From JAVZLH01 sp038883475 (GTDB taxonomy: Archaea > Thermoproteota > Bathyarchaeia > Bathyarchaeales > Bathycorpusculaceae): DNA of 64,000 bases. The stretch is taken from the NCBI GenBank assembly GCA_038883475.1, contig JAVZMA010000001.1, positions 1-64,000 of the forward strand, written 5' to 3'. Position numbers and translations under genes: made by a program. Numbering within the stretch: the stretch's first letter is position 1; each line of letters opens with the position of its first letter. Below the pieces are notes generated by a model that did no database searches, was not told the origin of the DNA, and saw only the letters and a list, made by a program, of their open reading frames with translations. Below are positions 1-7,272 of this stretch, piece by piece.

Positions 1-1
1 A

Positions 2-514
2 TCCTTTTGGGTAAATGAATACACTGCGAGAAACGGCGCTGGAGAGGTCGCATTTGTTTCTGCGCCAATAGGCGACATTGAAAAACTGGAAGTCAAGCCA
101 AATCAAGGTTATGTCATACAGAAAGCCGCTTATGTAGCTTCAACGGAAAACGTGGATTTAGACGTTAAATGGGAAGGCTTCACAAGAGGCTTGTTTGGGC
201 AAGGTTTGTTCATGATAAAGGTTACAGGCGACGGAATGCTGTTCATAAACACTTTTGGAGCCATAGACAAGCATGTCTTACAGCCTGGCCAATCAATGAT
301 TGTTGACAATTTTCACTTGGTAGCTTTCAGTAGCACATGCAACTACAAAGTCACAAAGTTCGGCGGATTAAAAGAAACAATCCTCGGCGGAGAAGGCTTG
401 GTGGTAAATATAGAGGGTCCAGGAGAAGTCTATATTCAGACGAAAAATCTGGGAGAGTTTGTTGAGTGGCTTTGGACTTTGCTTGAGCCTAGGGTGAGAG
501 CGAGAGCACGCTAA
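2..514 (+). CDS. AIM24/TIGR00266 family protein, 5'-truncated by window edge
   Basis: The reading frame is open from base 2 to the TAA at 512-514, giving 171 residues; the N-terminus lies outside the window. The visible part is rich in short beta strands with Gly turns (EGFTRGLFGQGLF, GDGMLFINTFGAI, LGGEGLVVNIEGPGEVYIQT). This is the pattern of the AIM24/TIGR00266 family, which has a TRAP-like beta fold and whose role in prokaryotes is unknown. The tail is basic (RVRARAR). The first ATG in the visible frame is at 152 but is internal, since homology-type sequence continues upstream of it. The family call is from recognition, not a search. Confidence 0.75.
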   Translation, partial: SFWVNEYTARNGAGEVAFVSAPIGDIEKLEVKPNQGYVIQKAAYVASTENVDLDVKWEGFTRGLFGQGLFMIKVTGDGMLFINTFGAIDKHVLQPGQSMIVDNFHLVAFSSTCNYKVTKFGGLKETILGGEGLVVNIEGPGEVYIQTKNLGEFVEWLWTLLEPRVRARAR

Positions 515-533
515 AACAAGGTATACATGAAAG

Positions 534-950
534 TTGAATCTAGATAGAGAATTCATAAATGCCATATTTGCTGAGATTAGAAAATTTCGCTTATGCAGTC
601 CAAGACAGATGATTTTCTGGCTGAACTCGAAGCATATGATATCGAAGAGCGCTATCCAAGAAGCTTTGAATTATACGAGGGAATATAGCCATAAACCTAT
701 CGCGGATACCATTAGAGAAAGCAGAGAAAACTTTGAAAAAGCCACATCTACGACCAAAAGACAATTACTTGATGAAGTTGAAAGAGAAATCAAAAACTTT
801 CGCAGTTGGCTGGAAGAAACCAAAAACCTTGACTCTACGATCGCTTATTACATTGCAGTTAGCCTTAAAGGCTTGCTTTTCGGGCTTCCAGCAGGCGTGC
901 AAATAGCACAGTTGTTTGACACCATACTGGATAAACAAATTAAAAAGTAA
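534..950 (+). CDS. Unrecognised 138-aa protein, start uncertain
   Basis: I do not recognise this protein. The frame runs from a TTG at 534, directly after an in-frame stop, to TAA at 948-950. The first in-frame ATG is about 24 codons further in. The middle is charged and probably helical (residues 60-95, rich in E, R and K); the C-terminal 35 residues are more hydrophobic (AYYIAVSLKGLLFGLP) and could associate with a membrane. No convincing SD precedes 534, so the true start may be internal or the gene may have lost its 5' part. It lies 19 bases after the AIM24 gene on the same strand. Confidence 0.5.
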   Translation: MNLDREFINAIFAEIRKFRLCSPRQMIFWLNSKHMISKSAIQEALNYTREYSHKPIADTIRESRENFEKATSTTKRQLLDEVEREIKNFRSWLEETKNLDSTIAYYIAVSLKGLLFGLPAGVQIAQLFDTILDKQIKK

Positions 951-976
951 CGCATACCAATTTCCGTTAGGAAAAG

Positions 977-1021
977 TTTCGCAGTGCGAAAACCAGAGAA
1001 AAATGATTTCTTTTTTTCTTT
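977..1021 (+). terminator. Hairpin plus T-rich tract after the 534-950 ORF
   Basis: A perfect 6-bp inverted repeat (TTTCGC-AGT-GCGAAA, 977-991) is followed within about 15 bases by a T-rich stretch (1006-1021). Archaeal termination depends mainly on T tracts, so this could end the upstream transcript. The pairing is directly visible; the function is inferred. Confidence 0.35.
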
Positions 1022-1125
1022 TGTGCATTTCTGTGATTTTGGCTTTTAATTTTAGTTATGATTTAAAGTTAGCTGGAATTATGATGGATTGTTTAGACTG
1101 GTTATATGGAATTTGTAGGCGTAAA

Positions 1126-1139
1126 AGATTTTAAAATCT
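1126..1139 (+). promoter_or_regulatory. Palindromic TATA-box region for the 1180 gene
   Basis: AGATTTTAAAATCT is a perfect 14-bp palindrome containing a TTTTAAAA TATA-like core, about 45 bases upstream of the ATG at 1180. A start site about 25 bases downstream would give a short leader that includes the SD GGGAGTG just before the ATG. Confidence 0.45.
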
Positions 1140-1179
1140 GCTATAGTAATAAACACGATAACGTTAAGGGAGTGAAAAA

Positions 1180-2988
1180 ATGTCAAGAACTAGACTACAA
1201 CCTCTAACCGCAATAACCATCATCCTCGCCTCAACAATGCTTGGACTTTGCGGAACCCCTCTTTCAAACGCGGCCGAACCTACCGTTAATGCTAATCCAA
1301 GAATAATTTATTGGCCTGCTCCTCAAATATGGCAAACAGCAGATGGACATATCATGTGGAGTTCCGGAGGTATCGACGCAATAAGTCTCTCATGGTCTCC
1401 TTCTGGAAAACTACTATTGATATCTTGTTCTGACCGTTTTGCAGTATTTAACACAAGCACTTGGTCGCCAATTCATGAGTTTTGGAATCAGTGGGGCTAT
1501 ATTGGTAATCTTGTTATTTCGCCGGACGACTCAAAAATATTCTATGTTAACGTCAGTGGTGCAGTTGCTCCTTCTTCCTTAATATATTCAATGAGCTTGA
1601 ATGGCTCCAATCCAACCCTTATAACCTACGTTAATAGCAGCTCCTCATGCGTCCCAACATTCATTGACTTGTCAAGCGATGGCACAACATTAATCTGCAC
1701 AGAATTCGCAGAGAACTATTCTTCGTATCCCTACACCCATTTTAGTCGCATCTGGAAAGTCGACCTAGAAACAAGCGAGAGATCACTGTTTCTGGAGCTT
1801 GAGGGATCAGACAACCAGATTTTCAGCGTTAGATTTTCGCCATCAAACGACAAAATAGCCTTCACAACATATGATGGTGTTTGGATCGTTAACTCTGACG
1901 GAACCAACCTAACCAAGATAGCCGATATTTCAGAAAATAGCGTTGCAATGTATCTAAATTGGATGTCGAATGGAACAATGCTAACATATACGGAAGTTAA
2001 TTACACAGAAAGGTATACTTATAACCCGTATATAAACGACCAAAACTGGGTTAACAGTAGCGTAATAGCCGTAAATGTTGATGGAAGCAACAAGCACACG
2101 ATTTTTTATGGAGCCAAATGTTGGACATGGTCACCTCTCAACGACTCCATAGCCGCCTTCATTAAACCGCTGAGCAGGGACGTTCCATACCTTATAGACT
2201 TAAGCCTTCCAATATCCCCCAACCCAGACAGCGACGGAGACGGCATATCTGACCATGAAGAAATATTCTGTGGATACTTTAACCCGCTGGACCCTACAGA
2301 CCTCTACAAAGACTATGACAATGACGGGTTGACCAACTTGGAAGAGTACGAGTTTAACATAAACCGGACTGGTGTTGGAACCTACCCGTTAAATCTATTA
2401 AATCCAGATACTGATGGAGATGGACTCAGCGACGGCGTTGAAATCAAAGTTTTCCGAACAGATCCAACAATTAAGGATACGGATGGCGACGGCATAAGCG
2501 ACGGTATTGAGGCTGCAGCAACAGGATTAAATGCATTCATTTCTGTTTTGCCTGAAGGTTGGATTCGCATGACGCTTCAATGGTCAAACAAGACAATGTA
2601 TGTTTCAACAAACTCCTCCGTGCTTGGCGTCGTTTTCAACTCTACGAACATGGCTTTAAGCATCTCTGTAGGCGGCCCAGACGGCACTGCGGGCATAGCC
2701 AACATAACCATACCCATAGATATGATAAGTTCTCTTTCAAACGTCCAAGTCACATTGGACAATCAGCCCATAGACTTCCAAATAACGCAAGTCGGCAGCA
2801 ACGCTCAAATCTACGTGGAATATCACCACAGCTTCCACGAGTTAACAGCGCATCTGCAAGGCGGTGGTGGCGGTGGCATCGGCGGCGTGGACTTAACGGG
2901 CTTCATGAGTTACTGGTGGATAATACTGTCAGTTGCCATCGTAGCAGTTGCATCTGTGATAGCGGCAATAATTGTGAGACGAGGATAA
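1180..2988 (+). CDS. Exported surface protein: beta-propeller-like region, Ca-binding thrombospondin type-3 repeats, C-terminal anchor
   Basis: This 602-aa protein starts at ATG with SD GGGAGTG. Residues 1-31 form a signal peptide ending near SNAAEP. Residues about 50-340 contain repeated blade-like motifs (SLSWSPSGKLLLIS, SVRFSPSNDKIAFTT, WIVNSDGTNL) typical of WD40/TolB-type propellers. Residues about 350-450 hold four Asp-rich repeats (DSDGDGISD, DYDNDGLTN, DTDGDGLSD, DTDGDGISD) of the calcium-binding thrombospondin type-3 kind. A Gly-only linker and a C-terminal transmembrane segment ending in RRG anchor it outside the cell. Many N-x-S/T sequons suggest N-glycosylation. The gene is 13 bases upstream of another exported protein and probably co-transcribed. 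The ligand is unknown. Confidence 0.75.
   Translation: MSRTRLQPLTAITIILASTMLGLCGTPLSNAAEPTVNANPRIIYWPAPQIWQTADGHIMWSSGGIDAISLSWSPSGKLLLISCSDRFAVFNTSTWSPIHEFWNQWGYIGNLVISPDDSKIFYVNVSGAVAPSSLIYSMSLNGSNPTLITYVNSSSSCVPTFIDLSSDGTTLICTEFAENYSSYPYTHFSRIWKVDLETSERSLFLELEGSDNQIFSVRFSPSNDKIAFTTYDGVWIVNSDGTNLTKIADISENSVAMYLNWMSNGTMLTYTEVNYTERYTYNPYINDQNWVNSSVIAVNVDGSNKHTIFYGAKCWTWSPLNDSIAAFIKPLSRDVPYLIDLSLPISPNPDSDGDGISDHEEIFCGYFNPLDPTDLYKDYDNDGLTNLEEYEFNINRTGVGTYPLNLLNPDTDGDGLSDGVEIKVFRTDPTIKDTDGDGISDGIEAAATGLNAFISVLPEGWIRMTLQWSNKTMYVSTNSSVLGVVFNSTNMALSISVGGPDGTAGIANITIPIDMISSLSNVQVTLDNQPIDFQITQVGSNAQIYVEYHHSFHELTAHLQGGGGGGIGGVDLTGFMSYWWIILSVAIVAVASVIAAIIVRRG
2227..2512 (+). repeat. Four thrombospondin type-3-like coding repeats
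   Basis: Within the 1180-2988 gene, four copies of a D-x-D-x-D-G-(I/L)-(S/T) module occur. Each carries the regularly spaced acidic residues that bind calcium in this family. Copies 1, 3 and 4 are nearly identical at protein level but differ in codons, so the repeat is old or selected at protein level. Confidence 0.8.
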
Positions 2989-3001
2989 TGGAGGCAACAT
3001 C

Positions 3002-3673
3002 ATGAAGAAAACAGCTGCTCTGGGAACAATTATCATCCTTTTTCTGCTCTGTTTAGGTTCAGTTTACGCTACTGCGCAGTTAGGCGTTAAAGCAGGCGAC
3101 TGGATAAAATGCGACTATGTTTCGGGCAATAATTTGCCAAGCGATTTTATCCAATGGGTTAAAGTGGAGTGCCTATCAGTAGTGGGAACAACTGCAACAT
3201 TACGCGTGACAACGCACTTCAGCAATGGCGCAGAACAGACTGAAACCATGACCTGGGATGTTGCAAGCGGCACTGGAAACCTTACTTTCCAAGCGCTTAT
3301 ACCAGCAAACTCGAAGAACGGCGATACCATTCCAGCGGTGGAAGGAAGCAGCGTAACCATTGCTGGCGAAAGAACAGGAACCTATGCCGGAGCAAGCAGA
3401 ACAGTTGTCTATGCAAGCTTAACACAAGGAGATATGCAGTTCAGCTACTGCTGGGACAAGGAAACAGGAATCATCGTGGAAGTAACCTTAACCCAAGGCT
3501 CTATGTCAGCTACTTTCAAAGCAACAAGCACAAACATTTGGCAAGCATCATCGTCAAACCCGCTGCCAATGCCAAGCCTACCAATAGAAATGCTCTCCAT
3601 CAGCGTATCAGTAATAGTGGCAATAGCCATAGTGGCAACAGCATTAATCTACACTAAGCACAAAAGAAGCTAA
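3002..3673 (+). CDS. Exported, membrane-anchored protein of unknown function
   Basis: The 223-aa product has an N-terminal signal segment (MKKTAALGTIIILFLL, cleavage likely near ATAQ) and a C-terminal transmembrane helix (residues about 195-217) followed by KHKRS, so the bulk lies outside the cell. The mature part begins with GVKAGDWIKCDY, an arrangement common among small archaeal exported proteins, followed by beta-rich Thr/Ser/Gly sequence. The ATG is preceded by SD GGAGG, 13 bases after the stop of the thrombospondin-repeat protein, so the two are probably one operon. No catalytic motif is visible. Confidence 0.65.
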   Translation: MKKTAALGTIIILFLLCLGSVYATAQLGVKAGDWIKCDYVSGNNLPSDFIQWVKVECLSVVGTTATLRVTTHFSNGAEQTETMTWDVASGTGNLTFQALIPANSKNGDTIPAVEGSSVTIAGERTGTYAGASRTVVYASLTQGDMQFSYCWDKETGIIVEVTLTQGSMSATFKATSTNIWQASSSNPLPMPSLPIEMLSISVSVIVAIAIVATALIYTKHKRS

Positions 3674-3687
3674 CAGACATTGGCTGG

Positions 3688-4914
3688 TTATTCTTTCCAG
3701 TCTAGAAGCCTTTTTTCTCCTTCAATTTTTTTGATGTCTGTTATGTCTTGGGTTACTTCAAGGGTTCCTAAATATTTCCCGTTTTTGTCTCTCACCGCAA
3801 AGTATCTGATGTGGACTAGGCTATTGCCCATTTGAATCCAGAATTCTGCCACGTCTTTCTCGCCTTTTTTGAACGCTTCGAGGATTCTGTTAACTATGTG
3901 GACGCTCTTCTGCGGGTGGCACAACTGCACTTTTCTTCCAATAACCGCTTTTGTTCTCACGAAAATTCTCTTTTCAGCCTTGTTAAAGTATTTGACAGTG
4001 TCATTTGCGTCTACAAATGTTATGTCTACTGGAAGCGTGTCCAATAGGGCTTCAATTTCCTCTTTTGAAAGAGTTCCAGTTTCAAACTGCAATACGCCTT
4101 CTGGCATAAGCGCAACCTCAACCTCTTCTTTTGCTTTTGATGTAGCTATTAGATGTTGCGGTGTAAAACAACAATATCCAATTTCGTCAAAGTCTTTCTG
4201 GGCGTCCCGCCACTCTTGTTCTGTGAATACTCGGAGAGCTGTTGGAAAGAGTATGTTGTTCTCCTTGAAAATGTGGCTTGAAAGAACCGCAATAATGGAT
4301 TTGGATGTTTCTCCAAGCTGCTTTTTGAAATTCTGAAAGTTCAAGGCGGCATAATTTTCAACAGTTTCACGAAGTTTCTTCTTTTTCTCCCTAAGCTGGT
4401 TGTGTTCCATCCACATAATTACCGGAGGCTCTGTTATTCCATGCTTCTCCAAAAGCGGAAAAAGCACGTTTTCTTCACGCAAGTAATGTTTTTCCGCGTC
4501 TAAAAGTTCCGTCGCTATTTCCTTAAGCTGCGATATTTCGTTGCTTATGCTGTTTGCATCTTCTGCTTTAACAACCTTATCCACAACTTGACCAAGTTTT
4601 TCTAAAACCTTTTGAAGAATTTTATGTTCTTCCAAAAGAATGTTAATTGGCGTTTCCTGCTTAGCAACTGGTCTTTGCTTTTCCAACTCTTCCTTGAAAA
4701 CGGCTAAGTGAACATCGCATAAACGTTGAATTTCTTCTCGGGGCAATCCTTCTCTAACGAGTTCTTGTTCGATGCGGGCAATTTCCTCCGCGCTAACGCT
4801 TTCCAAAAACTGCTTAAACCTATCTTTAACTTCTTGCGGCGAAACCCCAGAATGCAACTGCGAAAGGATTTCACGCAAAACTCTCTTTCTGTTCTCGTCT
4901 ATTCCACTCATCAT
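3688..4914 (-). CDS. DUF438 / hemerythrin-like / PAS protein
   Basis: The 408-aa protein has three parts. Residues 1-85 are a helical DUF438 domain. Residues about 90-235 are a hemerythrin-like four-helix bundle with candidate di-iron ligands H97, H143, E147, H171, H214 and E218 (EEHKIL, HYLREENVLFP, MEHNQLR, SHIFKENNILFP). Residues about 285-395 are a PAS domain. Hemerythrin domains bind O2 or NO and PAS domains sense ligands or redox state, so a sensor or effector of oxidative/nitrosative stress is likely. Its ATG overlaps the TGA of the upstream flavodiiron gene (ATGA, 4911-4914), which implies translational coupling and a joint role. The exact output is unknown. Confidence 0.85.
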   Translation of the reverse strand: MMSGIDENRKRVLREILSQLHSGVSPQEVKDRFKQFLESVSAEEIARIEQELVREGLPREEIQRLCDVHLAVFKEELEKQRPVAKQETPINILLEEHKILQKVLEKLGQVVDKVVKAEDANSISNEISQLKEIATELLDAEKHYLREENVLFPLLEKHGITEPPVIMWMEHNQLREKKKKLRETVENYAALNFQNFKKQLGETSKSIIAVLSSHIFKENNILFPTALRVFTEQEWRDAQKDFDEIGYCCFTPQHLIATSKAKEEVEVALMPEGVLQFETGTLSKEEIEALLDTLPVDITFVDANDTVKYFNKAEKRIFVRTKAVIGRKVQLCHPQKSVHIVNRILEAFKKGEKDVAEFWIQMGNSLVHIRYFAVRDKNGKYLGTLEVTQDITDIKKIEGEKRLLDWKE

Positions 4915-6098
4915 TTTTCCTCTTTAATCTTCTTGGCAAGGGCTTTACCCAACTCAATTATTTGCGTTACATCCTTATCCATTGGCGGACCATTTATTTC
5001 CAAAGCTCCAACAACTTCAATCTTCGTCTGTCCAAGTATTTCTTGAACATGTTTTATGGCGCCTCCACCCCAGCCATAAGAGCTTAAGACTGCTCCAAAT
5101 TTCAGCGGCGGTTTCAAAGCCTTAACTAGGTAGGTTGCGTATACGGCTAGTGGGTGTGCGCCGCCCAACACTGTTGGTGCGCCCAAAACAATGGCTTTAG
5201 AATCCACCAGGTCTTTTGCTATGTCGCCAACGTCGGCTAAAACAAGATTGTAAAGTGCCACTTCTATGCCTTCTGAAGCTAGGGTTTCCACCATTGGCTG
5301 TATCATCTTCTCTGTGCTGTTCCACATCGTCACATAAACTATTGTTGCCTTCCTTTTAGTTTCTCCATTCGCCCACTTGCGATAGGCTGTGAGGATGCGC
5401 TCTGGGTTTCTGTGAATTGGACCGTGGCTCGGAGCTATTAAACTGATTTTTAAGTCTTTTGTTTTTTCTAGGGCTTTTTGAGCCATAACCCTAAAAGGCA
5501 TCATTATTTCGCCCCAATAGCGTTGGGCGTGGACAAGCAAATCATCCACCTCATCATCATACAGCGCCTTCGCCAAATGTGACCCGAAAAAGTCGCATGG
5601 AAACAGTATCCCGTCTTCTCTTAAATAGGTGAACATTGTCTCTGGCCAATGGAGCATTGGGGCTTCGATAAACTGGAGAGTTTTGTCTCCTAGGCTTATG
5701 GTTTCTTGGTCTTTAACAGCGATTATCCGTTCCTCTGGCACTTTGTAGAATGTTTGAGCCATCCGCGCGCCTTTGCTTGTAGCTACAAGCTTTGCTTTCT
5801 TATTCATAGCCATTATGTATGGTATGGCTCCAGCGTGATCTGGCTCCGCGTGGTTCATCACTACATAGTCAATTTCGCTTGGGTCAACAAGCTTACGTAT
5901 TTTTTCCTCTAACTCTTTTTCAAAGCCTGGGTTAACAGTGTCAATTAACGCCTTTTTGTCCTTGCCAATTATTAGGTAAGCATTGTAGCTTGTTCCTTTC
6001 GGTAACGGGATTAATGCGTCAAAAATTCTTCGGTTCCAGTCTCTGGCGCCGACCCAGTAAACGTTTTCCGAGATTTTTTCAATGTTTCTCCAACTCAT
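4911..6098 (-). CDS. fprA: Flavodiiron protein (FprA-type O2/NO reductase)
   Basis: The 395-aa length is normal for the family. Residues 1-245 are a metallo-beta-lactamase-like domain with the di-iron motif H83-x-E85-x-D87-H88 (NHAEPDHAG). Residues about 250-395 are a flavodoxin domain that binds FMN (IVYVTMWNSTEKM loop). Flavodiiron proteins reduce O2 to water or NO to N2O in anaerobes. No rubredoxin or NADH-oxidase domain is fused, so a separate electron donor is required. The start is supported by SD GAGG seven bases upstream. The gene is first in a two-gene operon with the hemerythrin protein and divergent from a Cys-rich HTH regulator. Confidence 0.92.
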   Translation of the reverse strand: MSWRNIEKISENVYWVGARDWNRRIFDALIPLPKGTSYNAYLIIGKDKKALIDTVNPGFEKELEEKIRKLVDPSEIDYVVMNHAEPDHAGAIPYIMAMNKKAKLVATSKGARMAQTFYKVPEERIIAVKDQETISLGDKTLQFIEAPMLHWPETMFTYLREDGILFPCDFFGSHLAKALYDDEVDDLLVHAQRYWGEIMMPFRVMAQKALEKTKDLKISLIAPSHGPIHRNPERILTAYRKWANGETKRKATIVYVTMWNSTEKMIQPMVETLASEGIEVALYNLVLADVGDIAKDLVDSKAIVLGAPTVLGGAHPLAVYATYLVKALKPPLKFGAVLSSYGWGGGAIKHVQEILGQTKIEVVGALEINGPPMDKDVTQIIELGKALAKKIKEEK

Positions 6099-6116
6099 GT
6101 TTATACCTCAATTTAA

Positions 6117-6132
6117 TATTACTATTGTAATA
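6117..6132. promoter_or_regulatory. 16-bp palindrome in the fprA/regulator divergent promoter
   Basis: TATTAC-TATT-GTAATA is a perfect 6-bp inverted repeat with a 4-base spacer. It sits between the ATG of the flavodiiron gene (6098) and a TATA-like element (AAGTATATTT, about 6134-6143) for the HTH gene starting at 6181. Its size and position suit an operator for a dimeric HTH repressor, plausibly the neighbouring regulator. The repeat is seen; the binding is inferred. Confidence 0.45.
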
Positions 6133-6180
6133 AAGTATATTTATGCCTTTCTACACAATATACCTTCGGAGAACAACAAA

Positions 6181-6579
6181 ATGTCACTACCATGCGAAAT
6201 AGCAGTAAAATGCCTACTCCCACCAGTCAGAGCCCTCCTAGCTAAGGAACTAACCGTCAAACACAACTTGAAACAGTCAGAAGCAGCAAAACTACTAGGC
6301 GTAAGTCAACCAGCCATAAGCCTGTACCAAAGAAGAATTCGCGGAAAAGCAATTGACCTAGAAAAAGACCAAGAAATTATGGAGCAAATAGAAAACCTAG
6401 CAAACGCCCTAGCAAAAGAAAATCTAGCCTACAAAGACTTTATCAAAACGTTCTGCGAAATCTGCAGAAAGATAAGAGCTAAAGGGCTTTTATGTAAGAT
6501 GCACAAAGCCATGGACCCATTTGTCGACACGGAAAAATGTGGATTATGTTTAGATACAAGTTCAATAAAATGCGTCTAG
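6181..6579 (+). CDS. HTH transcriptional regulator with C-terminal cysteine cluster (COG2522-like)
   Basis: The 132-aa protein starts at ATG 6181 (SD GGAG); an upstream in-frame start at 6082 lies in the divergent gene and is unlikely. Residues about 28-55 form a Cro/XRE-type helix-turn-helix (LKQSEAAKLLGVSQPAISLY). Cysteines occur at the start (LPCEIAVKCLLPP) and in a C-terminal group (FCEICRKIRAKGLLC, EKCGLCLD), able to bind an Fe-S cluster or zinc. It resembles archaeal COG2522 regulators. Its position divergent from an O2/NO-reductase operon suggests a redox-sensing regulator of that operon and of itself. Confidence 0.75.
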   Translation: MSLPCEIAVKCLLPPVRALLAKELTVKHNLKQSEAAKLLGVSQPAISLYQRRIRGKAIDLEKDQEIMEQIENLANALAKENLAYKDFIKTFCEICRKIRAKGLLCKMHKAMDPFVDTEKCGLCLDTSSIKCV

Positions 6580-6632
6580 TAACGTCTTTATAATGCTGAA
6601 CCCTAACCATTATTAAACTGGTGGCTATTGAA

Positions 6633-7130
6633 ATGGGGTATTCAGCCGTCTGGAAAGTTCTCGAAGAAATGATTACCGACTTTCGAAAAAAGGGGCTAAC
6701 AGTTCCAACAGAAATTATAGATGATTTAAAATCTGCGAAAACGCTAATTAAAATCTTGAAGGCTGACCCGACGCACGGAGAAACGGTTCAAAAAATAGAA
6801 GAGTATCTCGGAAACGTTGAGTCTTACCTAATCTCTGAAGGAACGAAGAACTTTGGAGACAAATACATTAGTGAGTGGCTTAAGCGGCTTGATGAAGCTG
6901 GAAAAGCGCTTTTCGCTGAAGAAGAGGAAGAGGTAAGGTTTGTTCCGGGGCTTCCGCGGGAGCAAAAGTGGATTCGCGTTAAGCCTTCCGCTGAACTATC
7001 CATCGAAAGACTGAAGTCTCTTGCAGAAGAGTTAAACCTCTCATGTAATGTTCAAAGTGATGGTTATTTGCTTGTTTACGGTGAAGAAAATCGCATAAAA
7101 GAATTTGTTAAGAAAGTAGCTATAAAATAG
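6633..7130 (+). CDS. DUF2096 family archaeal protein
   Basis: The protein has 165 residues from ATG 6633, which has a GGTGG element 8 bases upstream; a GTG at 6621 would add four residues but lacks an SD. It resembles the archaeal DUF2096 family, conserved and functionally unassigned. It begins with a helical region (GYSAVWKVLEEMITDFRKKG), has a very acidic loop (EEEEEV) in the middle, and ends with an alpha/beta part (LSCNVQSDGYLLVYG). It lies upstream of smc on the same strand but 142 bases away with a separate TATA-like element, so it is probably not in that operon. Confidence 0.65.
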   Translation: MGYSAVWKVLEEMITDFRKKGLTVPTEIIDDLKSAKTLIKILKADPTHGETVQKIEEYLGNVESYLISEGTKNFGDKYISEWLKRLDEAGKALFAEEEEEVRFVPGLPREQKWIRVKPSAELSIERLKSLAEELNLSCNVQSDGYLLVYGEENRIKEFVKKVAIK

Positions 7131-7192
7131 GAGATTAAGGCTCAAAATAGCGTCGAAAGTTTACATAACCGTTAAAATCTTCCTCCAGACAA

Positions 7193-7208
7193 TAATTTTA
7201 TTAAAAAT
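7193..7208 (+). promoter_or_regulatory. TATA-like element upstream of smc
   Basis: An A/T-only tract (AATTTTATTAAAAATT) lies about 70 bases before the smc ATG in the 142-base gap after the DUF2096 gene. It is the best candidate promoter for the smc-scpA-scpB operon. The rest of the gap shows nothing else distinctive. Confidence 0.35.
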
Positions 7209-7272
7209 TAGAGAAGATAATGTAAGTTAATATAGTTGCAATGTTCCAGGAAAGGGTGAGGGCGCAAACCGA

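Noticed and set aside
152..514. ATG 152 as start of the AIM24-family gene
   Set aside because: The same frame continues upstream to the window edge with family-like sequence, so the gene is truncated rather than starting at 152.
916..1134. 72-codon frame after the 534-950 ORF
   Set aside because: It overlaps the preceding ORF, runs through the hairpin/T-tract and has no SD or protein-like composition.
2559..3005. 148-codon frame within the thrombospondin-repeat gene
   Set aside because: Alternate frame of a clear coding sequence; His/Arg-rich low-quality translation.
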